Shown here piece after piece: positions 33,772 to 44,087 of a stretch of 64,000 bases of DNA. Position numbers and translations under genes: made by a program. The notes under the pieces were generated by a model, which worked only from the letters and a program-made list of their open reading frames with translations, was not told the origin of the DNA and ran no database searches. Every line of letters starts with the position of its first letter. Positions within the stretch are counted from its first letter, which is position 1. Origin of the DNA: Cryptomeria japonica (taxonomy: Eukaryota; Streptophyta; Pinopsida; Cupressales; Cupressaceae); assembly GCF_030272615.1 (NCBI RefSeq), contig NC_081410.1, positions 289,849,957 to 289,913,956 on the forward strand, written 5' to 3'.

Positions 33772-34030
33772 CTATGTGTAATACTTGCAAAGGTGCATGA
33801 TGTTGATAGGATCTTCCAAGGGTTCTCCTTTTGGTGTCGAAAGTTGATATGCACCTGATCCATAGACTATTGTGATGACATAGAGACCAAGCCAATTGGG
33901 CTCAAATTTTACTTTCGTTTCTCTATCTTGCTGATTTTTAGGATTTTTTCTGAGAACTAAGTCACCCACCTTAAATGTGCAAGCCTTTACCTTTTGTTTG
34001 TAGTTGTGATATTCCTTGACTTAATGATGT
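33772..34030 (-). pseudogene. Integrase C-terminal (GPY-like) fragment
   Basis: The minus strand encodes the end of a gypsy polyprotein. VGDLVLRKNPKN (33969 downward), KFEPNWLGLYVIT, GSGAYQLSTPKGEPL and PINIMHLCKYYT form the conserved C-terminal integrase block that follows the catalytic core. Upstream a short interrupted HNYKQKVKACTF fits the preceding helix. The DDE core is absent. It sits between the gag/protease part and the 3' non-coding region, as expected after loss of RT to the integrase core. Confidence 0.85.
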
Positions 34031-34773
34031 GTAGCTTGAGTGACTATCTTCCTTGATAAGGGAATTGAGATATAATTACTAGCATGTGGACTACATAGGC
34101 CTGTATGCATGTCACCTAAAGAAGTTTGGACATCCCTGATAGCAAAGTCCCACTAGGAAGTTCCATTAAAGGTCCTGATGTATTGCCAGAAGGAAATGGA
34201 CATGTGAAACAAGTGGATGAGTTATGAAGGCTTATGATTGTGAAAAAAAGTGAAAGTAGCATGGCATGATGGAGACTTAGGATCAACAAGTATGCTTTTT
34301 GGCTTGAAATTTAATAACTTATCCCCCTAGTTATTTTGATATTAGGGGAGATAATCTCTTTCTCTTTTTCTTTCATAGAATTTTTATCCTTAACTTTGAT
34401 TTTTTTAGAGTCCAATAGCTTTTGATTTTGATTTATATTGAAGGACTTTTCTTTATTTTTGACTTTTAGATTTTTCTTTTCAAAGCTTATTTTTTTATCC
34501 CCAATGAGAAGGGATTTTGTAATTCTTATTGATCCAAGTCTGGGAGAGGAGTGGAAATGGATTGAATGGATGAAATGGTAAAGCTATGTGATTTCTCAAG
34601 AGGGCTGGCGATATGCTCAATAGATTCTTCATTGTAACCACTCTTAGGACTATTGAAATCAAGAGCTACTTGCACCACTAGAGGAGATTTGCATTCAGAT
34701 CAGACTTAGTAGCCACAACACTAGGTGGTTCACACCCAATTCCTTGATATTGCAAATTGTTTGTAGGTTGTTT
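34031..34773 (-). other. Scar replacing RT, RNase H and integrase core
   Basis: About 740 bases separate protease from the integrase tail, where some 3 kb of pol would be expected. I see no YxDD, RNase H or DDE motif on either strand. The 34330-34500 part is T-rich. This suggests a large internal deletion, possibly with a filler sequence. Confidence 0.55.
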
Positions 34774-35335
34774 CTATTGACTAAGTTTCTTAGGAGATAG
34801 TGGGAACTTATCAACATGAAAGATATACTCCCCACATCCCAAGTATTTAATGTTGAATTTTTCTTTGATCTCTTCTTGCTTTGACGTAGAAACTTTCAAG
34901 TATTTTGGATCCACATATGATGAAGATGGAACAACTTCTCGATTGATTGGGATTGTTATTTCTAAACTTGTTTGTAGATTATTGCAATATAGGAATGAAT
35001 TAGGATCACCATTAATGGTCACTTCAACTCCATTGTGTGGAAACTTGATACATCGATGATATGTTGAAGGAATATCTCTCATTTCATGAATTGATGGACA
35101 TCCCAAGAGTTTATTATATGCAAGCTCTAAATCAAGGACTTGACATACCACATCCTTCGTAACTGCCCCAACTCTGAGAGGTAAGGTGATTGTGCCTTTG
35201 GATGAGAATTCTTCATCATCATATGCTTTAATGGTGATTGCATGTGTAGAATTCACAACCTTTTCAGAATATCCTAATTTTTTAATAGTGCTCAAAGTAC
35301 AAATGTTTAGACCTGATCCTCCATCTACCAGGACT
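34774..35335 (-). pseudogene. Ogre/Tat retropepsin-like protease
   Basis: On the minus strand the aspartic protease motif VLVDGGSGLNIC lies at about 35300-35335, followed by STIKKLGYSEKV. Then come ITLPLRVGAVTKDVVCQV, LLGCPSIHEMRDIPSTYHRC and IKFPHNGVEVTINGDPN, blocks typical of Tat/Ogre polyproteins. The part from 35295 to 34774 is open for 173 codons. A stop just upstream of the catalytic motif separates it from the Gag side. The enzyme would cleave Gag-Pol during particle maturation. Confidence 0.88.
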
Positions 35336-36025
35336 TATTTTATTTAGATTTTATAGATTGAGGCTTCAATATGTAGAGGTACATTATGAGGATGGGTTAT
35401 GGAAACATCATCAACTTTTGTAAATGTGAGGGTATGCAGAATAGAAAGGTATCCCACCATGTCTTGAAACCGGTCCACATTCAGATCAATGGGTAGGAAA
35501 GTTTCTCTTTAAGTCTTATCAAGGATGGCCTTATGTGTAGGGGATATGTGTAAAAGCTCAAGGATGGAGATGGGGGTAGGTGTCTTCCCTAGCTGATCTA
35601 TAAGGTCATACTCCTTCTTTGTGCATGAAGAGGTCATGGGCTTGGATGGAACGCCTTGCAAGGGGACTTTACCTCAACGGGTTGTGACATTACATTTAGA
35701 GGTTTCATTTTTCGAAGATGAGGAAGATGGTCCAATGCCTTTATAAACAACCTTACTCCTTTGGTTAGGACCTTCAAAAGACTTATCCTTGATGATGATG
35801 GTTGAAACATGACTATCCATTGAAATGTGATTAATAGTGGAATCATAGTCATAGGGCATTTTGGTATAATTAGCTTGATTATCTACAATTTTTGCTTTTC
35901 CCTTGTCATGTTTAGGAAATGGCTCCCTGAACAACACATGCTCTTCATTCTAGGTATGACCATCCACTTCTATGTCACCTCTGTCAATGAGATCATATGT
36001 GATATTCTTCAATATGTGAGAATTG
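35336..36025 (-). pseudogene. Gag C-terminal to protease linker
   Basis: Interrupted frames read FREPFPKHDKGKAKIVDN (near 35930), SKVVYKGIGPSSSSSKNE and LELLHISPTHKAILDKT. The last resembles the conserved segment just before protease in Ogre/Tat elements. There are several stops. No separate function is inferred. Confidence 0.65.
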
Positions 36026-37815
36026 CTAGTTAAAATGCCCTTTACTCTTGTGATATTCACAATATTCATCATCATTCCACCGGTTTGGTTTCACTTTTGG
36101 CTCACATGGTGGATTATTTGATAGTGTTATGAGCTTGTTTTCCACTAACTTCTTGAATGTTGTTTCAATTGGCTCTCCCAAAAGGGTGTATTTTCTTTTA
36201 GGTTTTGATTGCCTTTGATTATTCACTTGATTATTTGAGTTAGAAGAACTTGCACCGGGGAAAGTTATCTTAGGTTTCACAACATTTGCATGTACTACCC
36301 CATCATTGTCTATATTATTATTCTTGTTCCAAAACCATGATTTGTCTATCCCATTTGATTCCTCTTTATTTTCTTTGAATATCTTGATGATACCTTGTTC
36401 AATAAGGACTTTTTCTATTGCCATTCCTTTCTCAATGACCTCTTTGAAGGTATAAAAACATGCTTTTCTTAGTTCATATCTGATATCCTTGTTGACATTT
36501 CATGTGAACATTTCTACCATTTATTTTTGTGGTACTGACACATCTGTTTCAATGTTGTATGAAAAATATTGTATAAAAGCCTCTGCTAGATCACCCCATG
36601 ACTTAATTCCAGGTGGAAGTTGGTAGAATCATTCCATAGCTTGTTCACATATGCTTTGTGGGAACAATCTCATCAAGTATGTTTTTTTTGCCGCTACCTC
36701 AATGCAAGCTATGAAAAACTATCTTATGTGTGCCTTAGGATCCCCTTTTCCTTTGTATTTATCAAACTTTGGTGTCACAAAATATGGAAGGAATGGAGGA
36801 ATTGGAATTCTTCTATCAAATGGGTAAGGATATATGTCTCTCATTGTGTATTGTTGCTTTGGTGTATTCATGTATGCCATTTGCTTTTGTAAGTCCTTTA
36901 TCTGTTGTTACAAGTCATTCTTGGTTGGTGTCTTTTCTCTTTGAGCTAGTCCCATGCCTGAGCCACCAGGAAAAGGAGGAGGGATATATTGCATATATGG
37001 ATGGTATTGATCATAGATATGATCATATGAAGGAGGGACGTAGTTATAGCTTGCATATGGACCACTTGGTATGGTATTATAGTGAGGAAAACTAGGTCTA
37101 TGTTGATACATGTCATGACCATGGGGATAGGAGGTGTCATAAGAATGATCTCGGATATTGCCCCCAAATCTGACATGGGTCTCCTCATGCCATGATTTTG
37201 AATGTTTTCTTGAGTGTAATTATATGCATTGGTATTATCTTGGGTATCATCATGGGCATGCACAGTGGTAGTTGTTCTCCATGGGAAAGGATGACTGTGA
37301 GGTTGTTTAGGAGAAGTTCTATCATAACTGGCATGAGAATGAGTGTAAGTGTTTGGAATCTTAGGTTTTTGAAATAGGGATGAAGGTGACTCAAACACGA
37401 GACACTCTTTCCTACCACAACTATTGGGCCTCCTTTTTCTTTTATTAAATTGATTTATTTTGTTTGTATCACCCTAAAAATTCTATGACATATCAAATCT
37501 ATGAGGTATTCTTGTCCCAATTTGTGCCATGACTTGTAGGAAATATTGTCTATCCCTTTTCATGATTTCATGAACCAATCTATTAAAATGGGCATCCATG
37601 ATAGTTTCCTCAACTTCTGCAGAATCCACGAATACATTGTCATTGTCATTATCATTTCCATTTTTATTGTTATTGTTGTCATTGTCTGGTATATTACTGC
37701 TGTGTTCAAATGGATTGTATAATTCATCTCCATCAAACTCACATGTACTCATGTTTAAAGACCTTAAAGCTTCTTTGGCTTCCCTTCTAGACCTTTGGGA
37801 ATGGGTTTCAACCAT
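36026..37815 (-). pseudogene. Ogre/Tat Gag
   Basis: The minus strand carries a typical gypsy Gag in several frames. The N-terminus at 37815 begins MVETHSQRSRREAKEALRSL with an Asn/Asp-rich low-complexity run (37660 region). A Pro/Tyr-rich spacer follows (37111-36908). The capsid core near 36770-36560 shows FDKYKGKGDPKAHI, YLMRLFPQSI, FYQLPPGIKSWGDLAEAF and FSYNIET. The part at 36424-36026 ends with DDEYCEYHKSKGHF, the start of a CCHC-like knuckle that is cut by a stop. Frameshifts occur near 37480 and 37000. Gag would form the particle and bind element RNA. Overlapping plus-strand frames at 36.6-37.1 kb are shadows of it. Confidence 0.88.
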
Positions 37816-38435
37816 GGACTAAAGTCTTGACCCAAAAATGAAAGGTAGGATGAAAATGCAAAGACTATGGAAGACCAAGAGGTGTATGAAATGTAGATGA
37901 ATCTAGGGTAAACTTGCAATATCCAAGAGTGAAATACCAAAGTATGTATGTGTTTAGAGTAAGGTGTGGCTTCCAAAGAGATGATGGATATCTTGATAAG
38001 GTAGGTTGACCTTGACTCTAGGTATGTATATTTGAGAGCAAGGTGTGGCTTCCAAAGAGATGATGGATCTCTTGATGAGGTAAGTTGACCTTGACTCAAG
38101 AAGACCTTGAATGAGAGCCTACGATGGTGGATCTTGATGTGGGACTCACCTAGTGTTGTGTTATAGTATGTGTTTGCAAAGTTTGATGAGGACAAGAAAA
38201 GTAACCTTTTGAGTCAAATTTGGAAGATATGTATGAGAGAATGCAAGTGAAGCAAAATGATTGACTATGTGTGACTTGTTGTTCACCAAAACTAGTTAAC
38301 CCGGGTTCACCTGTAATTGATTCTATGAAATAGCCAATTTCAATCTGTGAAATACTTCAGGGCTTGGAAAACATAACATAGGATCCTAATGATCCTCCTG
38401 CACTTCAGGTTCTGCTAGACCTAGTGGGGAAACTC
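37816..38435 (-). other. 5' leader of the Ogre/Tat relic
   Basis: Non-coding sequence upstream of Gag on the minus strand. A pair of direct repeats reads 'aaggtgtggcttccaaagag' (near 37960 and 38040) followed by 'atgatggatmtcttgat'. No PBS is found before the boundary at 38436, where the next element begins. Confidence 0.6.
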
Positions 38436-38653
38436 TATTAGCACATATTTTTACAAAGAATTTTATGCTATATGGAGGCCTTTTTCTTTTAACATATGAG
38501 AATTTATTGCTGGTTTGTATGTGCAGGAGCTTTATTGGCATAGGTAAAATTCTCTAAAGTGATTAGCTGTTTCAGGAGTACCAAGGTATCTCTTGGGTAC
38601 ACTAAGGGCATGCACTAAGTATAGACTGCACAAGGAATCCAATATGGAAATGT

Positions 38654-38899
38654 TTGTTAGCAGAGAAGTCATTATGGTATGATCTAGGATTGCCTTCTGG
38701 TATGTATCAGGCCCTATGGGAAAAGTTGGGATCACCAATATTCAGGATGGATGGCTCATTTGTTATGGATTACAAATTTTCAATTATCGACATAAGTAAT
38801 CTCAGTGAAACAACAAGCAGATGCATTAGAGCACTTAAAAAATACTCAGCACGGTGCGTGCTCTTGAAAAAGTCATACCATCAGGATATCTTTTTCTGA
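38654..38899 (+). CDS. Small ORF in U3 of the 5' LTR (unknown)
   Basis: An 81-codon ORF begins MLAEKSLWYDLGLPSGMYQAL and contains KLGSPIFRMDGSFV and CIRALKKYSA. The 3' LTR has an ORF of the same length at the same place (50962-51207). Both remain open despite several amino-acid changes. I recognise no family. It lies upstream of the TATA-like box, so it would not be on the main transcript. It could be the fossil of a captured fragment or chance. Confidence 0.3.
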   Translation: MLAEKSLWYDLGLPSGMYQALWEKLGSPIFRMDGSFVMDYKFSIIDISNLSETTSRCIRALKKYSARCVLLKKSYHQDIFF

Positions 38900-38929
38900 T
38901 GAAGCAGAAGGCGGTTGTCTTCCATTGGC

Positions 38930-39790
38930 ATATATCGGCTTATCAGTAAAACGTAGAAATTGCAAAGCAGATCATGGAGATAGTATCGAGAGATTGTAAG
39001 TAATGAGAAAAGTCTATCCCGATACCCGATGACTGAGGGGAACCGAAGGTGCGACCATCGAAAAAAAGAGCCATATTGGAGTAGTCCAAAAATGGTTAGG
39101 CCGATCCCCGATGACTTAAGGAATTAGAAGAGGGAACTATTGGTATTACCTATACCGATAAAGAAGACCCAGAGGTATAAAGCATAAAGGTGCATCAGAG
39201 TCTTATCGGGACTTCGAGAGGAATAGAAAAAGGTTATTTCGACCCCCGATGAAGATAGAAGAGCCCGCGGACATATCGGCATAGGATATACTGATAAAGC
39301 AACATTAAGTGGGGACTCATCGGTACATCAAAAAAAAGAAATTTTATGCTATGTCGAGTCTCGATAGGACTATTTAGGTGGATGGTGAGTTGCTAGGAGT
39401 CCTTCAAAGTGAGTTATGCTGATAACACGAGGGCCTTAGTCAGAATGTGGATTGGTATATTGAGATCATTGGGGCATCAAAGAGAAATAAAATGAGATAT
39501 GCCGATACCCAATAGGTTAAGTAAAAGAAAACTGAAGGCGATAGCATCGAAGAAAGTTATGTCGATGGAGTATTAAATCAAAAGGCATAGCCAAAGCTAA
39601 AGGAGTGCTCATTGGGATAAAGTGAACCATTGGGATAGAAAGAAAATTGTTATCTCGAGACCCAATAAGTTGGTCCGGATAACTTGTGCTGATCAAAAGG
39701 TGAAAAGTGGTAAAGTCATAACAAATGGTGCCAAGAAATTGAATCATCAGGAAAAGTCACGTCGATTAGTCGTTGCAGGTCCTGATGTGA
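38930..39790. repeat. Cluster of ATCGG/CCGAT dyads in U3
   Basis: Many short words such as 'tatcgg', 'ccgata' and 'cccgatgac' occur, often in facing pairs: for example 'tattggtattacctataccgata' around 39139-39161 and a pair near 39273-39298. The same cluster occurs in the 3' LTR (51226-52130), where some pairs are closer to perfect. Its place upstream of the TATA-like box suggests regulatory sites, an inference. Confidence 0.55.
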
Positions 39791-39896
39791 AAAATTGACA
39801 TAATGGCTTCCATTAAATGCGTCTATTGGGTAGTTTTGTTGCCACATGAAGCAAATCCATCAATATTGTGGTAATTAAGTACAATATTGGACTTCC

Positions 39897-39908
39897 TATA
39901 ATATATAA
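39897..39908 (+). promoter_or_regulatory. TATA-like box of the 5' LTR
   Basis: 'tataatatataa' lies about 110 bases before the ATG of the LTR ORF. The 3' LTR has 'gaatatataa' at 52251-52260 in the same context, followed in both by 'tgttgcataacaac'. It probably sets the start of the element RNA, placing the ORF within R/U5. Confidence 0.55.
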
Positions 39909-40015
39909 CCAGTGTTGCATAACAACATTTCGCACAGAGCTATTGCAAAAGATATCATGTGTTTGTTGAGAAAATATTCTGAGCTATTGAGAATAGAGTA
40001 AAGAAATTTATAGAG

Positions 40016-42957
40016 ATGGAGGGGTCAAGCTCAAAAGGAAAGGGAAAGGTTATTGAAGTATCTAGCACCATGACAAAAAGTTAAAAGCGTGAAGTCGGTG
40101 AAGCTCGAAGAAAATTAAACCAGGATATGATAGATCAATTGGACTCTCCAGGAGCTAGGTCACGCAAAGCTAAGGTGAATTTTCCTATTCAAGACTAGTT
40201 GGAGGACAAATACAAAGACATTTGAGATGTGCTCACAACAGTGTGTGGGCACGAGTTATTTCTCTTTCATTACCTCTGCAGGGATGAGCCTATGCCAATT
40301 TCAAACCCATGGAGCACCGATTTAGGTAAACTTGTGGTACCTAATGTCTTTGTAAATATTGACTTATTGAAGCTCCTGGTAAGACATTATGATGCAAACA
40401 AACGATTCATTTTGTTGCCTGATGGGACTACTTTCATTCACTTTGCAGTAGCCACAATTCAGGAAGGTTTTGGAGTGGATCTAGAGGCAAATGTGCCTTT
40501 ATTATTTGTGGATTTGGAAGAGGAATATAGAAAGATGGATACTACATATCAGGGTTGGAACCTCACTATCCACAAAGCGAGAAAGGGGAGGCTAACAAAG
40601 GAAGATGGTCCTCCTTATGAAATGACTATTTTAAATAAGTATCTACAGTATACATATATGACTTGTGGCCAGGTTGGAGGAGTTGAAGCTCCTGATGTGG
40701 CAAACAAAGGACCATTGGTTTTAGCAGCAAATATCTAAAGACATAAGCCTAGAGCTTTTGATTTTGCTTCGTACCTGATAGACAGACTGCATGAAGGCTT
40801 CAAGAACTTGATAGATAATCTAGATAAGCATTTCAAGCATTATTCGTTGTTAATGCATATTATTTTAATTTATGGGAGATTCAGGGGATTGTGGTCAGAG
40901 GGTTTGAATGTAAACACAATAGGGAAGAATGGACAGGATCAACCAGTGCAGTTGTGGGTTTCTATCTGGGATTACAAATACGTGAATTCTCATTACCTCA
41001 AATTTGAGGAATTCATTATTGAACCAATTTTCTTGGTCTTTAGTAAGCCCCTGTAGGGATCATTTACTGAGGATGTTAAGAAGTTTCTTAGGCCTCACAA
41101 GAAAAAGAATCCAAAGGTTAATCAAAATTGGGGTGATTAGTACTCATGCCAAAACTTCACTTTTGTTTAATGTTATGGATTTGAGGGTTATCCCTATGTA
41201 TTACCAAATCCTTCACTAGACATGATTGCCTTTTTGGAAATTGTAAGGCAATTAAGTGTTTCTAATGCTAAGTATTTTGGAGGTGCACACAAGCATGCTT
41301 TCCTCCCTGGTACACATCATTTCTAGGATTTTAAAGTTATGTCTACCAAAGAATATGAAGTTAGTGATAGGAAGTTGGTGGATGAATACAACCAGTTCAA
41401 ACACATATCTAGAACACACTATGATCCTGAGGGTTACATCCATGCTAGCAAGAAGAGGCAAGAGTTGGGAGATTATTTTCATCATGAGGATGAATTTGAA
41501 GACATGTTTAGAAATAAAGAGGTGGAAGAGCTGGTGGATGTTATGGAGACCTTGGAGGAAAAACTAGAGGAGAGAAGGTAGAGATAGAAAAAATGGAGGA
41601 AGAACAGCCAAAAGTGATTCAGGGGAGAACAAAGTTGTTTTCAAGATCGGGGCACCTGAGAAAGAAAAAGATCTAGAAGCACAAGATAGGCTCATCATTG
41701 CACTGAATGTAGAAACTGATGAAAGAATGACAGAGCATGTTTCTTTTGTGTCAGATGATCAATTTATAAATTCTAAAGAGTTCAAATCTTTCCTGTACCA
41801 TTTCAAGGGTAATAAATTAAGGGAAGCAGTACCAAATATTACCCCTGAAAATGAGGTAGAAATGAAGAAGAGGTTGAAGGAAGATATCAACATAGACGTT
41901 GAGACTATGACCCCACAAACAGGGAGGCAACTACTAGTAGAGGCTAGAATAATTGTGTTTCCAGGTTGGGACCTGGGTGCCTTGTTTATCTTTGGTTCTT
42001 TGCTGAACTCAGACAATAAGGATATGAAATTGAATATCTAAGGAGTAAAAGATATTTTTATTGGATCAAAGTATGATCCAAATGAGGAAGAAATGTTGTT
42101 GTGGGCCTTGTACCCTCCCAATAAAAGGCCAAAAATTATAGATGATAAAGATTTTGGTCACATGATGAATCTGAAAGTTGGAGAGGTAGACCCTATGGTC
42201 GCAGCTGACATAGGTATTAATATTTCAAAATTTAACAAGGCCTAGATGAAATATGAGATAGCAGAGAAGAATAAATATAAGGCCTTATATGAAGAAACCC
42301 TTAAGAGGAGTGGGCATTTGATCCCTCAAATCAATGATTTAGGAGGTCAGTGGAAGAAGAAATTTGAAAAATTAGCTTATAAGCATACTAAGTTGAAAAG
42401 GGAGATGAAGAGCATTAGGGTTGACACTGCTTGTGTTTTGCTAAGTAAGAGATATGACAATATGGAGAAAGCATTGGATGAGTTCTGGGGTGTATATTAG
42501 TAGAACATGGACAATATGGTTTCACACACCAGAATTTGAGATAGACTCAACCTGTTGTTGCAAGATGCATCGACTAAAGAATAGGTAAAAAGGAAGGTTC
42601 AGGGTCTTCTTGTCACACATCAAGAAGCTGCAAAGGAATTGAAGTCTGAATTTGATGAATGCCAATGAATTGTCCAGCGTGTGGTTCCCCATTTGGTAGA
42701 TGATGCAGGAGTAATTAAAGATAAGACTATATGGCTTTTTGAGTTCAAGTCTTTACTCAGTGCAGACCAAGCCGTTGCCAAAATAGATATCCTTGTTATG
42801 AATGACACTGCTAAGTAGTTTGAGAACTTTTACATGATCGAGAACACAGCCAGGGATGCGATCTTCAACACAAAAACCTACAAAGGGCTAGGCTACTTAC
42901 GACACATTCAGAAGTGTGGACACCAGCTGGATCAAAAAGCCCAAGTCATTGTTTAGT
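40016..42957 (+). pseudogene. Long ORF inside the 5' LTR (unknown protein)
   Basis: A protein of roughly 950-980 codons is encoded within the LTR. It begins MEGSSSKGKGKVIEVSS at 40016, where a TATA-like box lies upstream. The N-terminal third shows LLPDGTTFIHFAVATIQEGFG and YMTCGQVGGVEAPD. The middle shows FAFLEIVRQLSVSNAK type sequence and SRTHYDPEGYIHASKKRQELGDYF, then a predicted coiled coil (ELVDVMETLEEKLEERR). The C-terminal third has SFVSDDQFINSKEFKSF, a second coiled coil (near 42246-42500) and ends at TAG 42955. Stops occur at about 40075, 40196, 40736 and 41056, with a one-base shift near 41590. It is not gag, pol or a known envelope. I recognise no family. Confidence 0.75.
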
Positions 42958-43940
42958 TTTGTGTTTGTAATCCAATCAATGCTTTAGTTAGGTTGTTTAG
43001 TTATTATTTACTTAATTGTTTAGGATAATGGAAGGGTGTGTCCTTCCATTCATATCTCTTAGCATGTATATTTGTAATGAATTATTTTATATGAAAAGGA
43101 GGTAGGACTCAGTAAATAGATATTGCCTGGCAGGATTGCAAGTTATATGTATTAGGGAGGTCTATAGAACAAAGAGGTATCTTTTATGCAAAACAGGCTG
43201 TAATGGATTATTGTCAGGTGCAGCTTGTGTATGAAAACATCTCTTAAAGATTAATATATGAAGGTTTATTGTTTCTTTTCCTAAGTATTGTGCACACTTC
43301 TATGTTGATGAGTTATTTTATCCTCTTGATGAATCTGTTACTTGATTTACTATGATGTGCCATCACATGCTGTTACATTAAAAGTGATATTGGGTTCTTC
43401 ATTATTGTGTAACACATACTGAAACCTTCATAGTTGATAATCAACATTTTCTCAGGAGTTGATAGGATTTTCTGTCTACAAAGTATCATAAATACCCCTG
43501 GATAGAGGCACTAGTCTGCTATTCATCTTTTAAGGTTCTGGTTGGTCATGCATTTAAGATCCCTCATAAGGAAACATTCTTCGTGATTTCTATATGAATT
43601 GATCTTTACATATTTATTTTTGAAAGTATTCTTATTCTTAATATACTATTATAATCATTTTTTATTTCTTTTCAAAAGCATTTTACTTAAATCACTAAAT
43701 AAAGCATAAATTGCAAAACAACAGATTGTCAGTTTTTGTAATTTGCTAAAAAGCTTAAATCTACTTTAAACAATCTCTTTTGTGTACTTGGGAGAAAGAG
43801 GTATATTCGCCTAGTTTCAGTGGAGCCTTAACTACAGAGGGATTTGGTCTTCGACCATCCCTATTCATTGCCAAAGCTTATTGGATTATCTGAGGAATTG
43901 GCAAACCCTTAAGTATTCCAATCTGTGGTTTTGGGAACCA
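42958..43940 (+). other. Non-coding end of the 5' LTR
   Basis: About 1 kb between the LTR ORF and the PBS, matching 61946-62947. No coding signal is seen. 'ggattatctgaggaattggc' type sequence precedes the LTR end. Confidence 0.7.
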
Positions 43941-43945
43941 AAAGA

Positions 43946-43964
43946 TTGGCGACTTTGCTAGGGA
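43946..43964 (+). other. Primer binding site of the large Tat element
   Basis: 'ttggcgactttgctaggga' follows the 5' LTR end by a few bases. This form ('tggcgactctgctgggga' in relatives) is a known PBS type of plant Tat/Ogre elements. The equivalent place after the 3' LTR (62948) lacks it, which fixes the LTR boundary. Confidence 0.8.
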
Positions 43965-44087
43965 GTTGTGATAAAAGGTATTCAAAATTTATGGTGTTTT
44001 CATTTCAGACTCTGCTGGAGGAAAGAGCCCAAAATATTAGCAAAAGATATTATTCCTCTTAGGAGGTGGTGACTCTACATGTAATAC

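Larger units (their letters stand above)
30436..38435 (-). mobile_element. Truncated Ogre/Tat Ty3/gypsy relic, minus strand
   Basis: Reading from right to left on the minus strand, the order is leader (38435-37816), gag (37815-36026), protease (around 35335-34774), integrase C-terminus (34030-33772), a long 3' non-coding region, polypurine tract and 3' LTR (30436-31188). RT, RNase H and the integrase core are missing between 34773 and 34031. The 5' LTR is not in the window. The right edge is cut where the large plus-strand element starts (38436). The LTR is related to that of the 3.7 kb element. Confidence 0.85.
38436..43940 (+). repeat. 5' LTR of the large Tat element
   Basis: The start 'tattagcacatattt' corresponds to 'tgttagcaaatattt' of the 3' LTR at 50744. 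The end 'ggttttgggaacca' corresponds to 62934-62947. It holds a U3 of about 1.5 kb with dyad motifs, a TATA-like box at 39897-39908, a long ORF (40016-42957) and about 1 kb of non-coding sequence before the PBS. Confidence 0.88.

Noticed and set aside
36620-37095. Plus-strand open frames of 90 and 108 codons
   Set aside because: They lie opposite the minus-strand Gag capsid region, which carries the real protein motifs.
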